Positions 1-8,762 of a DNA stretch of 64,000 bases are shown in pieces. This DNA comes from an uncultured Eubacterium sp. (GTDB lineage Bacteria; Bacillota; Clostridia; Lachnospirales; Lachnospiraceae). The stretch is from positions 10,528 through 74,527 of the forward strand of contig CAJTVR010000013.1 of the NCBI GenBank assembly GCA_910580075.1, in the 5' to 3' direction. The notes below the pieces were generated by a model. The model was not told where the DNA came from. It did no database searches and saw only the letters and a program-made list of their open reading frames with translations. The stretch's first letter is position 1, and the number at the start of each line of letters is the position of its first letter. A program made the position numbers and the translations under genes.

Positions 1-1
1 G

Positions 2-406
2 AGCCTGGACGGGAGCAGGCTGGCGGGGCTGGATGTCCTGTTTGCGCACAATGATGCGTATCCGAAGAAGGATAATGCGGTCATTACGCTGCAGTTTCAG
101 TCCGGGGCAGCTGGGAGTATTTTATATACTTCCATGGGGAGTAAGAAATATCCGAAAGAGCAGCTGCGGGTGTTTAGCAGCGGGGCTGTGTATGAGCTGG
201 ATAACTATGCGGGGCTGCAGAAGTATGGAACCAGCAGGCATGGTACGGTCAGGATGAAACAGGATAAGGGGATTCTGGCACAGTACCGGTATATTTATGA
301 TGTGCTGCGGGGGAAGAAGCAGAACCGGGCAGTATGGGATGCGTTTGTGTCACACAGGATGCTGCTGGAGCAGATTTCTGCAAAACATGCGAAGCAGTTT
401 AAGTGA
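2..406 (+). CDS. Gfo/Idh/MocA-type oxidoreductase, C-terminal part
   Basis: The frame is open from base 2, so the gene begins before the window. The visible 134 residues show the beta-sheet C-terminal domain typical of NAD(P)-dependent sugar oxidoreductases of the Gfo/Idh/MocA family: a run like DNAVITLQFQSGAAGSI, then Tyr-Thr-Ser, a Gly-Ser-Lys turn and a KEQLRVF strand. The N-terminal Rossmann domain is not in view, so substrate cannot be judged. In surface-polysaccharide clusters such proteins, including the two-domain dehydrogenase/oxidoreductase form, sit next to CapK-like ligases as here. The gene ends at TGA 404-406, about 30 bases before the next start, consistent with one operon. Confidence 0.65.
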   Translation, partial: SLDGSRLAGLDVLFAHNDAYPKKDNAVITLQFQSGAAGSILYTSMGSKKYPKEQLRVFSSGAVYELDNYAGLQKYGTSRHGTVRMKQDKGILAQYRYIYDVLRGKKQNRAVWDAFVSHRMLLEQISAKHAKQFK

Positions 407-435
407 TTAGCAATTCAGTTCCGGAGGATAATAGA

Positions 436-1797
436 ATGTTTGATAAAATGGCTGTCTACAGCCGTCTTCCAGTCTGGGGACAGAATCTGGCCTGCTGTCT
501 GGAAGGAGAAAGAATCATCCGTACGAGATATGGAAAGCTGTTTTGGAATTTGCTGGAAGGTTATGAAAAGCATGGTACATGGTCATATGAGCATTTGTGC
601 GAATACAGAGACAAAAAGCTCCGCAGAATGATCCGGCATTGCTATGATACCGTACCATATTATAGAGGACTGTTTCATGAAGGAGGCATTAATCCAGAGA
701 GTATCCGAAGGCTGGATGACCTAAAAGTGCTGCCGCTGCTGACAAAGGAAATTGTAAATAGAAATCCTGAGCAGTTTATTTCATCTGCAGTGCCGCGAAG
801 AAAAATGCTTACAGCGCATACCAGCGGAACGACAGGAGCTGGATTTATATTTAAGACAACGCAGAGGGCGCAGTGCGAACAGTGGGCAGTGTGGTGGCGA
901 TACCGAAGGAGACTGGGAATCCCATTCGGTACATGGTGTGCACTATTTGGCGGACGCAGTGTGGTTCCGGCTGTGCAGAAAAAACAGCCGTTTTATAGAA
1001 TCAATAAGCCGGGAAGACAGATTTATTTCAGCTCTTATCATATGAATGAGAAATATATGGATTCTTATGTAAATGCACTGGAACAGTACAGGCTGAGCTG
1101 GATACATGGTTATCCGTCTTCCATTGCTCTGTTAGCCCGTTATATGACAGACCGTAACAGAAAGCTGCCGTATCAGATCAAATGGGTTACAACAGGTGCC
1201 GAAAATTTACTGGAGCAGCACAAAGAAGCTGTTTATGATGCATTTGGTGTGATTCCTTACCAGCATTACGGTATGTCGGAGGGAGTTGCAAATCTGTCAG
1301 AAGATAAAGAACATGTATATCGGATAGATGAGGATTTTGCATGTACAGAATTTTTAACGGACAGGACGCATGCATCCTGCCGGATAGCCGGTACAAGCCT
1401 TACGAATTTTGCAATGCCGCTGGTAAGATATGATACAGGCGACTTTGCGGTAGTGGAAAATGGCAAAAGAAGTGCAGTCTTATCAGTTGACGGACGCAGA
1501 GAGGATTATCTTGTATTAAGCAATGGAGTAAAGCTGGGAAGGCTTGACCATATTTTTAAAGATATGAAAAATGTGAAAGAGGCACAGATCAGGCAGAATC
1601 AGGCAGGGAAAATAAGATTTTTGGTAGTGAAAGGAATACATTATATGAAGGCAGATGAAGGCCGTCTGCGCCAGGAAATTGAGAGCCGTCTGGGCAGGGA
1701 GCCTTACCAGATACACTATGTGCAGAAAATAGAGAAGAATAAATCAGGAAAACTACGCTTCGTAGTTTCTGAGATGCAGGAACAGACAAATGATTAA
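436..1797 (+). CDS. CapK/phenylacetate-CoA ligase-like adenylate-forming enzyme
   Basis: This 453-residue protein has the ANL fold layout of CapK proteins, which are relatives of phenylacetate-CoA ligase found in capsule clusters. The nucleotide loop is visible as HTSGTTGAGF. Further on there is a WVTTGAE segment, then YGMSEG (the A5-like motif), then VRYDTGD (the A7-like motif), and a C-terminal lid ending in KNKSGKLR with the expected lysine. Family members activate a carboxylate as an adenylate; the substrate in capsule synthesis is generally unknown. I start at ATG 436 because GGAGG lies at 423-427 with an 8-base gap. An upstream in-frame GTG at 403 has no comparable site. It overlaps the next gene by 8 bases. 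Confidence 0.7.
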   Translation: MFDKMAVYSRLPVWGQNLACCLEGERIIRTRYGKLFWNLLEGYEKHGTWSYEHLCEYRDKKLRRMIRHCYDTVPYYRGLFHEGGINPESIRRLDDLKVLPLLTKEIVNRNPEQFISSAVPRRKMLTAHTSGTTGAGFIFKTTQRAQCEQWAVWWRYRRRLGIPFGTWCALFGGRSVVPAVQKKQPFYRINKPGRQIYFSSYHMNEKYMDSYVNALEQYRLSWIHGYPSSIALLARYMTDRNRKLPYQIKWVTTGAENLLEQHKEAVYDAFGVIPYQHYGMSEGVANLSEDKEHVYRIDEDFACTEFLTDRTHASCRIAGTSLTNFAMPLVRYDTGDFAVVENGKRSAVLSVDGRREDYLVLSNGVKLGRLDHIFKDMKNVKEAQIRQNQAGKIRFLVVKGIHYMKADEGRLRQEIESRLGREPYQIHYVQKIEKNKSGKLRFVVSEMQEQTND

Positions 1798-3151
1798 AGA
1801 GAATGAGGTTCTTGTTTACCGGCAGATTCCATCATATGAGTACCTGAAACAAAATGCAGAAAATGTTCAAAGGGAATATTTAGACAGGATTCTGGATGTT
1901 ATCAAACCTGGGGATAAGGTTGTATTAAAGCCGAACTGGGTAAAAGAGAGTCATATGTACCGGCCAGGCGAATGGGATTATGTTATCACACATCCTGCAT
2001 TAATTCAAATTGTGCTGGAAAGTGTGCTGCACAGACTTAACGGGAAAGGGGAAGTGTGCATTGCCGATGCGCCGCAGACAGATTCTGATTTTGAGCAGAT
2101 TGTTAAGGAAACAGGTATTTTAAAAATAATCAGACAGCTGCAGAAATCAACAAAAGTAAAAATAAGCTGTATTGATCTGCGGGAAGAAAGATGGTTTTAC
2201 AAAGAAGGTATTATTGTAAGACGTAAAAAGCTGTTCGGAGATCCGAAAGGATATGTAAAGGTTAATTTAAAAGATAAAAGCGAATTTTATCAGAAAACCT
2301 GTAAAAATTATTATGGCGCTGATTATGACATGGAAGAAACAAGGAAATATCACAATGATAGAAATAATATCTATGTCATGTCGGCAACTGTTTTATCAGC
2401 GGATGTTTTTATCAATCTGCCAAAGCTGAAAACCCATAAACTCGGCGGTGTTACAATCTCAGCCAAAAATCTGGTAGGGACCTGTGTCGTTAAGAATTCC
2501 ATACCGCATCATACGCTTGGTTCACCAGAGACAGGCGGTGATAAGTTTATGAAACAGACATCGAAAAACAGCAGTGAAACAGCGTTGAAGGGAACAGCTT
2601 TGAAACTGCTGAAAGCAAAAAATCCAGTGATTAACTATCCGTTCATTCTGATTAAAAAAGCAGCCGGTCTGTTTTTTGGAAGTCCCAGGGAAGATGTCGT
2701 TCGCAATGGAGCCTGGTATGGGAACGATACCATCTGGCGTTCGGTGATTGATCTGAACAAAATTCTTCTTTATGCAGATAAACAGGGCAGGATGCACAGG
2801 ACACAGCAGAGGAAATATATCAGTATAGTAGATGGGATACTGGGCGGGGAAAAGAAAGGGCCGATGGAGCCGGACAGAAAGGAAGCCGGGGTGCTGATTA
2901 TGGGTGTTAATCCCATTGCAGCAGATACGGCGGGAACTGTTCTGATGGGATTTGACTACAGGAAAGTGCCATCAGTGATAAACGGGTATTACAGTACCGG
3001 CCTGCCACTGGCTGGTTTTAAGCCGGAACAGCTGAAAATTATTTCGAATGAAAAGTCATGGGAAAAGGGACTGGATGAGTTTAAGCGGGCGGATACGCTT
3101 GCATTTGAACCGCATTTTGGATGGAAAGGGCATGTGGAGCTGGATGAATAG
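1790..3151 (+). CDS. DUF362 domain protein
   Basis: The 453-residue product matches the DUF362 pattern: KVVLKPNWV near the N-terminus, a VCIADAPQ segment, VFINLPKLKTHKLGGVTISAKNLVG in the middle, and a C-terminal IVDGI...MGVNPIAADT segment. The function of DUF362 is not settled. Some members carry ferredoxin-like cysteines, but no CxxCxxC cluster is visible here. Together with the preceding CapK-like ligase it forms a pair common in exopolysaccharide clusters, so a joint role in modifying a sugar or lipid carrier is an inference only. Its start overlaps the upstream stop by 8 bases and its end overlaps the next gene, suggesting translational coupling. Confidence 0.65.
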   Translation: MIKENEVLVYRQIPSYEYLKQNAENVQREYLDRILDVIKPGDKVVLKPNWVKESHMYRPGEWDYVITHPALIQIVLESVLHRLNGKGEVCIADAPQTDSDFEQIVKETGILKIIRQLQKSTKVKISCIDLREERWFYKEGIIVRRKKLFGDPKGYVKVNLKDKSEFYQKTCKNYYGADYDMEETRKYHNDRNNIYVMSATVLSADVFINLPKLKTHKLGGVTISAKNLVGTCVVKNSIPHHTLGSPETGGDKFMKQTSKNSSETALKGTALKLLKAKNPVINYPFILIKKAAGLFFGSPREDVVRNGAWYGNDTIWRSVIDLNKILLYADKQGRMHRTQQRKYISIVDGILGGEKKGPMEPDRKEAGVLIMGVNPIAADTAGTVLMGFDYRKVPSVINGYYSTGLPLAGFKPEQLKIISNEKSWEKGLDEFKRADTLAFEPHFGWKGHVELDE

Positions 3152-4355
3152 GGGTATGCTGCACCGGAAAGCAGGAAGGTCTGCAATTATAAACATTGAA
3201 ACGCACCTGATCAGATACAATGGGCATGTATATGCTGAAAGCCTGATGGATTCTATGTTTTGGCAGAAATATCTGAATGTATTTGACCGCTTATATGTGC
3301 TTGCGAGGATGAAAGTATATGAAGGCGAAGATCTGAAGCAGTGGATTGTTTCTGATTACAAAGGGGTTCATTTTCTGCCTTTGCCAGATTACAGAGGGCC
3401 GAAAGGTTATCTTTTAAATTATATAAAACTATGCAGATGTGTTAAAAATTATGCTTTATCCAGCAGAAATATTACCTGTGCAATTATCCGTTCGCCCAGT
3501 CCGTCTGGCTACCGGTTTTTAAAATACTGGAAAAAAACAGGCAGGCCATACGGAATGGAAATCACATCCAATTTATCGGACAGCTATTATTACAGTACCG
3601 GCCTGCTGCATTCTGTGATCTATAAAAGACTCCATATACAGACAAAGAGATATGCCAGGGAGGCCAGTGGAGTTGCCTATGTAACCAAAAAGGTTCTTCA
3701 GAAAATATACCCGGCAGATGGCATTCAGGAAAGCTATTCCTCCCTGGATCTGCCACAGAGGCTGTTTTACCGGAGGCCGGCATTGAAAAAGAAGAAAGAT
3801 GAATATGTCCTGATTCATGTTTCAACGCTTGCCCTGGATGTAAAAGGAAATGAGGAATTTTTTCAGGTACAGAAAAAACTCATGGACCAGGGATACCAGG
3901 TCCGCTCTGTCGTTGTCGGAGGCGGACGCCTGCGCGGCTATTATGAACAGAGGGCAGAAGAGCTTGGACTGTATGAGCATACAAGGTTTACAGGGCATAT
4001 CAGCGGGAAAGATGACCTGATGAAGGAGCTGAGGAAGGCAGACATTTTTTTATTCCCAACGCTTTCCGAGGGGCTGCCAAGAACCGTGATAGAGGCAATG
4101 GCAAATTCCCTGCCGTGTGTGTCATCTGACATACCAAGCCTGAGGGAACTACTAGAGAGGCAATGGCTCTGTGCTCCCGGGAATGTGGACGGGCTTGCAG
4201 AAAAGGTGAAAAAACTGATTGACCATGTGGAGCTGTACAATGAGACAGCAGGGCGCAATTACCATGCTGCCGGGGATTATGAATACAGTGTTTTAAATGA
4301 AAGGCGGAGCAGGTTTTATGAAATGCTCTGCCAGAAAAGCGGAGGTACAAACTAA
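3144..4355 (+). CDS. Glycosyltransferase family 4
   Basis: The protein is about 403 residues with a GT-B fold. The C-terminal half has the GT4 signature: a VHVSTLALDVKGNEEF segment at the start of the donor domain, then FTGHISGKDDLMKEL, then FLFPTLSEGLPRTVIEAMA, which carries the EX7E-type glutamates that bind the nucleotide sugar. It is cytoplasmic and adds one residue of the repeat unit to the lipid-linked oligosaccharide; the sugar cannot be deduced. I prefer ATG 3144, which overlaps the previous stop by 8 bases as in the gene before. ATG 3156 is an alternative. The frame is open to 3048, but that start lies inside DUF362 and adds no recognisable residues. Confidence 0.75.
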   Translation: MNRGMLHRKAGRSAIINIETHLIRYNGHVYAESLMDSMFWQKYLNVFDRLYVLARMKVYEGEDLKQWIVSDYKGVHFLPLPDYRGPKGYLLNYIKLCRCVKNYALSSRNITCAIIRSPSPSGYRFLKYWKKTGRPYGMEITSNLSDSYYYSTGLLHSVIYKRLHIQTKRYAREASGVAYVTKKVLQKIYPADGIQESYSSLDLPQRLFYRRPALKKKKDEYVLIHVSTLALDVKGNEEFFQVQKKLMDQGYQVRSVVVGGGRLRGYYEQRAEELGLYEHTRFTGHISGKDDLMKELRKADIFLFPTLSEGLPRTVIEAMANSLPCVSSDIPSLRELLERQWLCAPGNVDGLAEKVKKLIDHVELYNETAGRNYHAAGDYEYSVLNERRSRFYEMLCQKSGGTN

Positions 4356-5243
4356 TGAATCTGGTATTAAAAGCATTCAGGAGGCCATGGCTGGTCCTTC
4401 CATATTTAGTTGTGAAATTCGGAAAATACATGGATGATGAAACATATATCAGGCTGCTGTATTTTCTGAGAAACGGAAAATGGCTGGACCTGGACAGGCC
4501 GGTAACGTATTTTGAAAAAATCAACTGGATGAAGCTGCATGACAGAAGGCCGGAATATACCGTGATGGCAGATAAGTACCGGTGCAGGAAATATGTAAGA
4601 GACAGGATCGGGCATGAGTATATCATTCCGCTCGTTAGGGGGGGGGGTATGGGAAAATGCCGGCCAGATAGACATTGAGGCGCTTCCAGAACAGTTTGTG
4701 CTAAAAACCACGCATGACGGGGGAAATACGTATATCTGCGAAAATAAGAAAACATTTGATTTTGAGAATGTGAAACGGAAGCTGAATAAAGCATTAAAAC
4801 GGAATTATTATTACCTCAGCCGGGAATGGCCGTATAAAAACATTAAGCCAAAAATTATCTGTGAAAAGTACCTGCCAGGCATTGTAAACCGGAATTACAA
4901 ATTTTTCTGTTTTAATGGGAAAGTCCGGTTTCTGTATGTGGCCCCATACAGGGAGACGACAGCAGATTACTTTGACGCGCAATTCCGTCATTTAGACGGA
5001 ATCCATAATGCCTTTCATACTCAGGCTCCTGTGCCGCCCCGGAAACCGGAGAATTTTGAAAAGATGAAAGAGCTGGCAGAAAAACTGTCAGCAGGCTATC
5101 CGCAGATGAGGGTTGATTTTTATGACGACCACGGGAAGATTTATTTTGGCGAGATTACTTTTTTTCAGGAAGGGGGATTTGCCCCGTGGGTTCCAGATGA
5201 ATGGAATTATAAATTTGGAGAATATATAGATTTGGGAATGTAA
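4355..5243 (+). pseudogene. TupA-like ATP-grasp protein, out of frame at a G10 tract
   Basis: Two overlapping frames together make one protein of about 295 residues like the TupA-type ATP-grasp family. The first (4355-4678) carries PVTYFEKINWMKL and a DKY motif. The second (read to 5243) carries LPEQFVLKTTHDGG, the ATP-grasp strand with its lysine, then VDFY and a FGEITFF metal/ATP-binding end. The switch falls in ten consecutive G at 4638-4647. Removing one G (or adding two) joins ...YIIPLVRG directly to GVWENAG, as the family expects. ATP-grasp proteins of this group are thought to form peptide-like bonds, as in teichuronopeptide synthesis, so it may decorate a uronic acid. It is either off in this copy, phase variable, or a homopolymer sequencing error. 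Confidence 0.7.
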
Positions 5244-5273
5244 AGCAAATTATGAATTTCATATTCTTATAGA

Positions 5274-6377
5274 ATGGAGAAAACAGTTAAAGGATGTATA
5301 CATGGGATGGGCAGGATTGTTTTTGCGATTGATACAAATGGAAGCGGAGGGGCCGAAAGGGTTATTTCTGTTTTAGCGAATTGGTTTTCGGCACATGATC
5401 AGGAAGTAACAGTGGTTAATTCTGACAGGGATTCTGATTTTTATAAATTTAACGATAACATAACAGTATACAAGCTGGATATCATGTTATTTAATAAATA
5501 CAAAAGATGTTTAAAGAAAATTTATTTTTTTACAGATTATTTTCGCAGAGTAAGACCTGATGCTGCCGTAGTGTTTTTAGAAGCAATGGAGATTCCTGTT
5601 ATTCTGGCAGGAATATTAACGCATACGAAAATAGTCACGTCTATTCGGGATGCGGATATTTCTACAAAAAGAAGTACAATGCTGTTCCGCCGTATTTTTT
5701 ATCCCCATATTGCAGGTGTAGTTTTTCAGAATCATTTCATGATGCAAAAAAAAGAATATCAGAAAACAAACAAACCGCACGTTATTTTAAACCCGCTTTC
5801 AAAAGAAACATATTTTGATGTTCCTCCTGTTTCTTTTCAAGACAGAAAGAAATGGATTATCCATACGGGCCGGCTTACACAAGTGAAAAACCAGAGACTT
5901 CTTATAGATGCATTTTTACTGTTCTGGAAAAGCCGCCCGGACTATGAGCTGCATATTTTTGGGGAAGGGGAACTGGAAACAGAACTGTGCGGACACATAC
6001 GGCGGCTTGGAATGGAAAAACATATTTTTTTGGACGGTGTGCACAAAGATGTGATGAAAGAGCACAAAGATGCAATGATTTATGCCTGTACGTCCAGAAG
6101 CGAAGGATTTCCGAATGCAATAGCAGAAGCTATGGCAAATGGAATGATTGTTGTAACAACAGATTTTGAGCCGGGAACGGCATCTGAATTTATTGAGCAT
6201 AACAAGAATGGATTTATCGTGCCGGATGATTCTCCCGGGGCATTTGCCAAAACAATGGAATGTGTAATAAAAATGGGAGAAAAAACAGACCAGATTGCGC
6301 AGGAGGCTATCAAAATACGCGGACTGCTGGATTTAAACCGCATCTGTGAACAATGGAAGGCGGCATTGAATTTGTAG
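5274..6377 (+). CDS. Glycosyltransferase family 4
   Basis: A GT-B transferase of 356-367 residues. The N-terminal acceptor domain begins RIVFAIDTNGSGGAERVI, the glycine-rich loop typical of GT4 enzymes. The donor domain has HTGRLTQVKNQRLLIDAF, LHIFGEGELE and CTSRSEGFPNAIAEAMANG with the conserved EX7E glutamates. It should act on the inner face of the membrane in repeat-unit assembly; donor and linkage are unknown. The start is uncertain: ATG 5274 lacks a clear ribosome site, while in-frame ATG 5307 follows an AAAGGA at 5289-5294. The 30 bases upstream separate it from the broken TupA-like gene, but the cluster still looks co-transcribed. Confidence 0.75.
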   Translation: MEKTVKGCIHGMGRIVFAIDTNGSGGAERVISVLANWFSAHDQEVTVVNSDRDSDFYKFNDNITVYKLDIMLFNKYKRCLKKIYFFTDYFRRVRPDAAVVFLEAMEIPVILAGILTHTKIVTSIRDADISTKRSTMLFRRIFYPHIAGVVFQNHFMMQKKEYQKTNKPHVILNPLSKETYFDVPPVSFQDRKKWIIHTGRLTQVKNQRLLIDAFLLFWKSRPDYELHIFGEGELETELCGHIRRLGMEKHIFLDGVHKDVMKEHKDAMIYACTSRSEGFPNAIAEAMANGMIVVTTDFEPGTASEFIEHNKNGFIVPDDSPGAFAKTMECVIKMGEKTDQIAQEAIKIRGLLDLNRICEQWKAALNL

Positions 6378-6427
6378 CTTATAGACGGGCTGATATTTAA
6401 TAATATAGAAAAGAGATGGGAGAGAAC

Positions 6428-7420
6428 ATGGGTTACGAAAATGTATCGTTTCCAAAAGATTCACTGTTCGTTATCACAGGCGGTGCAGGCTTCATCGGTT
6501 CTAACTTGTGTGAGGCAGTTTTAAGGCTTGGCTGCAGGGTCCGCTGTCTGGATGATTTATCTACAGGGAAGCAGGAAAATATAAGACTGTTTGCGGAAAA
6601 TGCAGATTATGAGTTTGTTAAAGGTGATATAAAAGATCTGCAGACATGCATAGATGTCTGCCAGGATGCGGATTTTGTCCTGCACCAGGCAGCATGGGGA
6701 TCGGTTCCAAGGAGCATTGAGAAGCCTTTATTCTATTGTGCGAATAATATTACAGGTACTTTAAATATGCTGGAAGCGGCAAGGCAGAATAAGGTTCGCA
6801 AGTTTGTGTATGCATCCAGTTCGTCTGTCTATGGGGATGAGCCAAATCTCCCTAAAATAGAGGGAAGAGAAGGGAATCTGCTTTCACCTTATGCTGTCAG
6901 CAAACGTGCGGACGAAGAATGGGCACAGCAGTATACAAGGCATTATGGCCTGGATACATACGGACTTCGTTATTTCAATGTATTTGGAAAGAGGCAGAAT
7001 TCGAATGGTGCATATGCAGCAGTTATTCCCAAATTCATCAGGCAGATGATGAATGGACAGACACCAGTTATTCATGGGGATGGAAGACAGAGCAGGGATT
7101 TTACTTATATTGAAAATGTGGTTGAGGCGAATCTCAAAGCATGCCTGGCTGGCCATAATGCGGCAGGAGAAGTTTACAATATAGCTTATGGAGGCAGAGA
7201 GTGCCTTTTGGACATATATGATATACTGGCTGATGTTTTGGACTATAAAGACAGCAGCGGTAACTGCCTGGAGCCTGTTTTTGGACCGGAAAGGGCCGGA
7301 GACATTAAACATTCAAATGCGGATATCAGCAAGGCCAGGCAGATGCTGGGATATGAGCCGGACTGGCCTTTTGCTTTGGGAATCAAAGAAGCCATTAAGT
7401 GGTATAAAGAAAATTTGTAA
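6428..7420 (+). CDS. UDP-N-acetylhexosamine 4-epimerase (WbpP/TviC-like)
   Basis: An extended short-chain dehydrogenase of 330 residues. The NAD-binding GGAGFIG loop is at about residues 18-24, and the catalytic Tyr155-x3-Lys159 (YAVSK) follows a Ser-rich SSSSVYGD strand. The segment FNVFGKRQNSNGAYAAVIPKF resembles epimerases such as WbpP and Vi-antigen TviC that convert UDP-GlcNAc to UDP-GalNAc; this assignment rests on memory of the family. It lies just before a TviB-like dehydrogenase, the classic pair for making UDP-GalNAcA. I take ATG 6428 because GGAG at 6419-6422 fits it; ATG 6416 is possible. Confidence 0.75.
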   Translation: MGYENVSFPKDSLFVITGGAGFIGSNLCEAVLRLGCRVRCLDDLSTGKQENIRLFAENADYEFVKGDIKDLQTCIDVCQDADFVLHQAAWGSVPRSIEKPLFYCANNITGTLNMLEAARQNKVRKFVYASSSSVYGDEPNLPKIEGREGNLLSPYAVSKRADEEWAQQYTRHYGLDTYGLRYFNVFGKRQNSNGAYAAVIPKFIRQMMNGQTPVIHGDGRQSRDFTYIENVVEANLKACLAGHNAAGEVYNIAYGGRECLLDIYDILADVLDYKDSSGNCLEPVFGPERAGDIKHSNADISKARQMLGYEPDWPFALGIKEAIKWYKENL

Positions 7421-7451
7421 TTACAGCCGGGACAAAACAATGGAGGGTACA

Positions 7452-8762
7452 ATGGATTTATTCGAGCAGCTGATTCATCATAAGGAAAAGCTGTCGCTGA
7501 TCGGGCTTGGGTATGTAGGGATGCCGATTGCGGCAGCATTTGCAAAGAAACTGGATGTCATTGGGTTTGATTTAAATAAGGAAAAGATTGAGTTATATCA
7601 GTCTGGCATTGATCCTACAAAAGAAGTAGGAGACAGTGCGATAAAAGATACGAGGGTCTGTTTTACGGCAGACGAAGCATGCTTAAAAAGAGCAAAATTT
7701 CATATCGTTGCGGTTCCGACACCAGTAAAGAAAGACCATACACCGGATCTGGCTCCTTTGAAAGGCGCAAGCGCCATTCTTGGCAGAAATCTCATAAAAG
7801 GAAGCATTGTTGTATTTGAGTCAACGGTCTACCCTGGTGTTACGGAGGAGGTTTGTGTCAGGATTCTTGAAAAAGAGTCTGGATTAAAATGCGGTACGGA
7901 TTTTAAGATTGGGTACAGTCCGGAAAGGATTAATCCTGGCGATAAGGTACACAGGCTTGAAACAATAAAGAAAATTGTGTCCGGCATGGATGAAGAGACG
8001 CGGGAAGTTATTGCAAAAGTGTATGAGCTTGTGGTAACAGAAGGCGTATATAAGGCAGAATCCATTAAAGTCGCAGAGGCTGCAAAGGTTATAGAAAATG
8101 CCCAGCGGGATATTAACATCGCTTTTATGAATGAACTTTCAATTATATTTCATAAGATGGGAATTGATACAGACGCTGTGCTGCAGGCGGCAGGGACAAA
8201 GTGGAATTTTTTGAAATTTTCTCCGGGGCTTGTTGGAGGGCATTGTATTGGAGTAGACCCGTATTATCTGACTTATAAAGCAGAGATGCTTGGATATCAC
8301 AGCCAGATTATTTTAGCCGGGCGGCGTATTAACGATGATATGGGCAGGTATGTAGCAGAAAACTGCATAAAAAGGCTGATTGCGGCAGACAGGCATATTA
8401 AAGGCGCGCGGGTGGCGATTCTTGGATTTACGTTTAAGGAAAACTGTCCGGATACGAGGAATACAAAGGTGATTGATATTGCCGAAGAATTAAAAACGTA
8501 TGGGATTGAACCAGTCATTACAGATCCGCAGGCTGATGCAGATGAAGCAGAACGCTTGTATGGCATACAGCTGGAAAGGCTGGATGCAGTCCGGGGCATG
8601 GATGCCGTGATTGCTGCCGTGGCACATAAGGAATTTCTGGATTTGCAGATAGAAGATGTGGACGGTTTGTTTGGAGATGGCAGGAAAGTTTTAATGGATA
8701 TTAAAGGTATTTTTGAGAGGGAAAAATACAAGCTGGCAGGGTATGAGTATTGGAGATTGTGA
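7452..8762 (+). CDS. UDP-HexNAc 6-dehydrogenase (TviB/WbpO-like)
   Basis: A 436-residue nucleotide-sugar dehydrogenase. GLGYVGMP at residues 18-25 binds NAD. The catalytic cysteine is Cys265 in GLVGGHCIGVDPYYL. The C-terminal substrate domain begins at VAILGFTFKENCPDTRNTK. The early SGIDPTKEVGD segment is the version I associate with TviB/WbpO enzymes, which oxidise UDP-GalNAc or UDP-GlcNAc to the uronic acid, rather than with UDP-glucose dehydrogenase. WecC-type action on UDP-ManNAc is an alternative, since a UDP-GlcNAc 2-epimerase gene ends the cluster. ATG 7452 has GGAGGG at 7442-7447. Open sequence back to 7188 lies inside the epimerase gene and is not used. Confidence 0.8.
   Translation: MDLFEQLIHHKEKLSLIGLGYVGMPIAAAFAKKLDVIGFDLNKEKIELYQSGIDPTKEVGDSAIKDTRVCFTADEACLKRAKFHIVAVPTPVKKDHTPDLAPLKGASAILGRNLIKGSIVVFESTVYPGVTEEVCVRILEKESGLKCGTDFKIGYSPERINPGDKVHRLETIKKIVSGMDEETREVIAKVYELVVTEGVYKAESIKVAEAAKVIENAQRDINIAFMNELSIIFHKMGIDTDAVLQAAGTKWNFLKFSPGLVGGHCIGVDPYYLTYKAEMLGYHSQIILAGRRINDDMGRYVAENCIKRLIAADRHIKGARVAILGFTFKENCPDTRNTKVIDIAEELKTYGIEPVITDPQADADEAERLYGIQLERLDAVRGMDAVIAAVAHKEFLDLQIEDVDGLFGDGRKVLMDIKGIFEREKYKLAGYEYWRL

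Noticed and set aside
7188..7451. Longer N-terminus of the sugar dehydrogenase
   Set aside because: It lies inside the epimerase gene, and a GGAGGG site points to ATG 7452.
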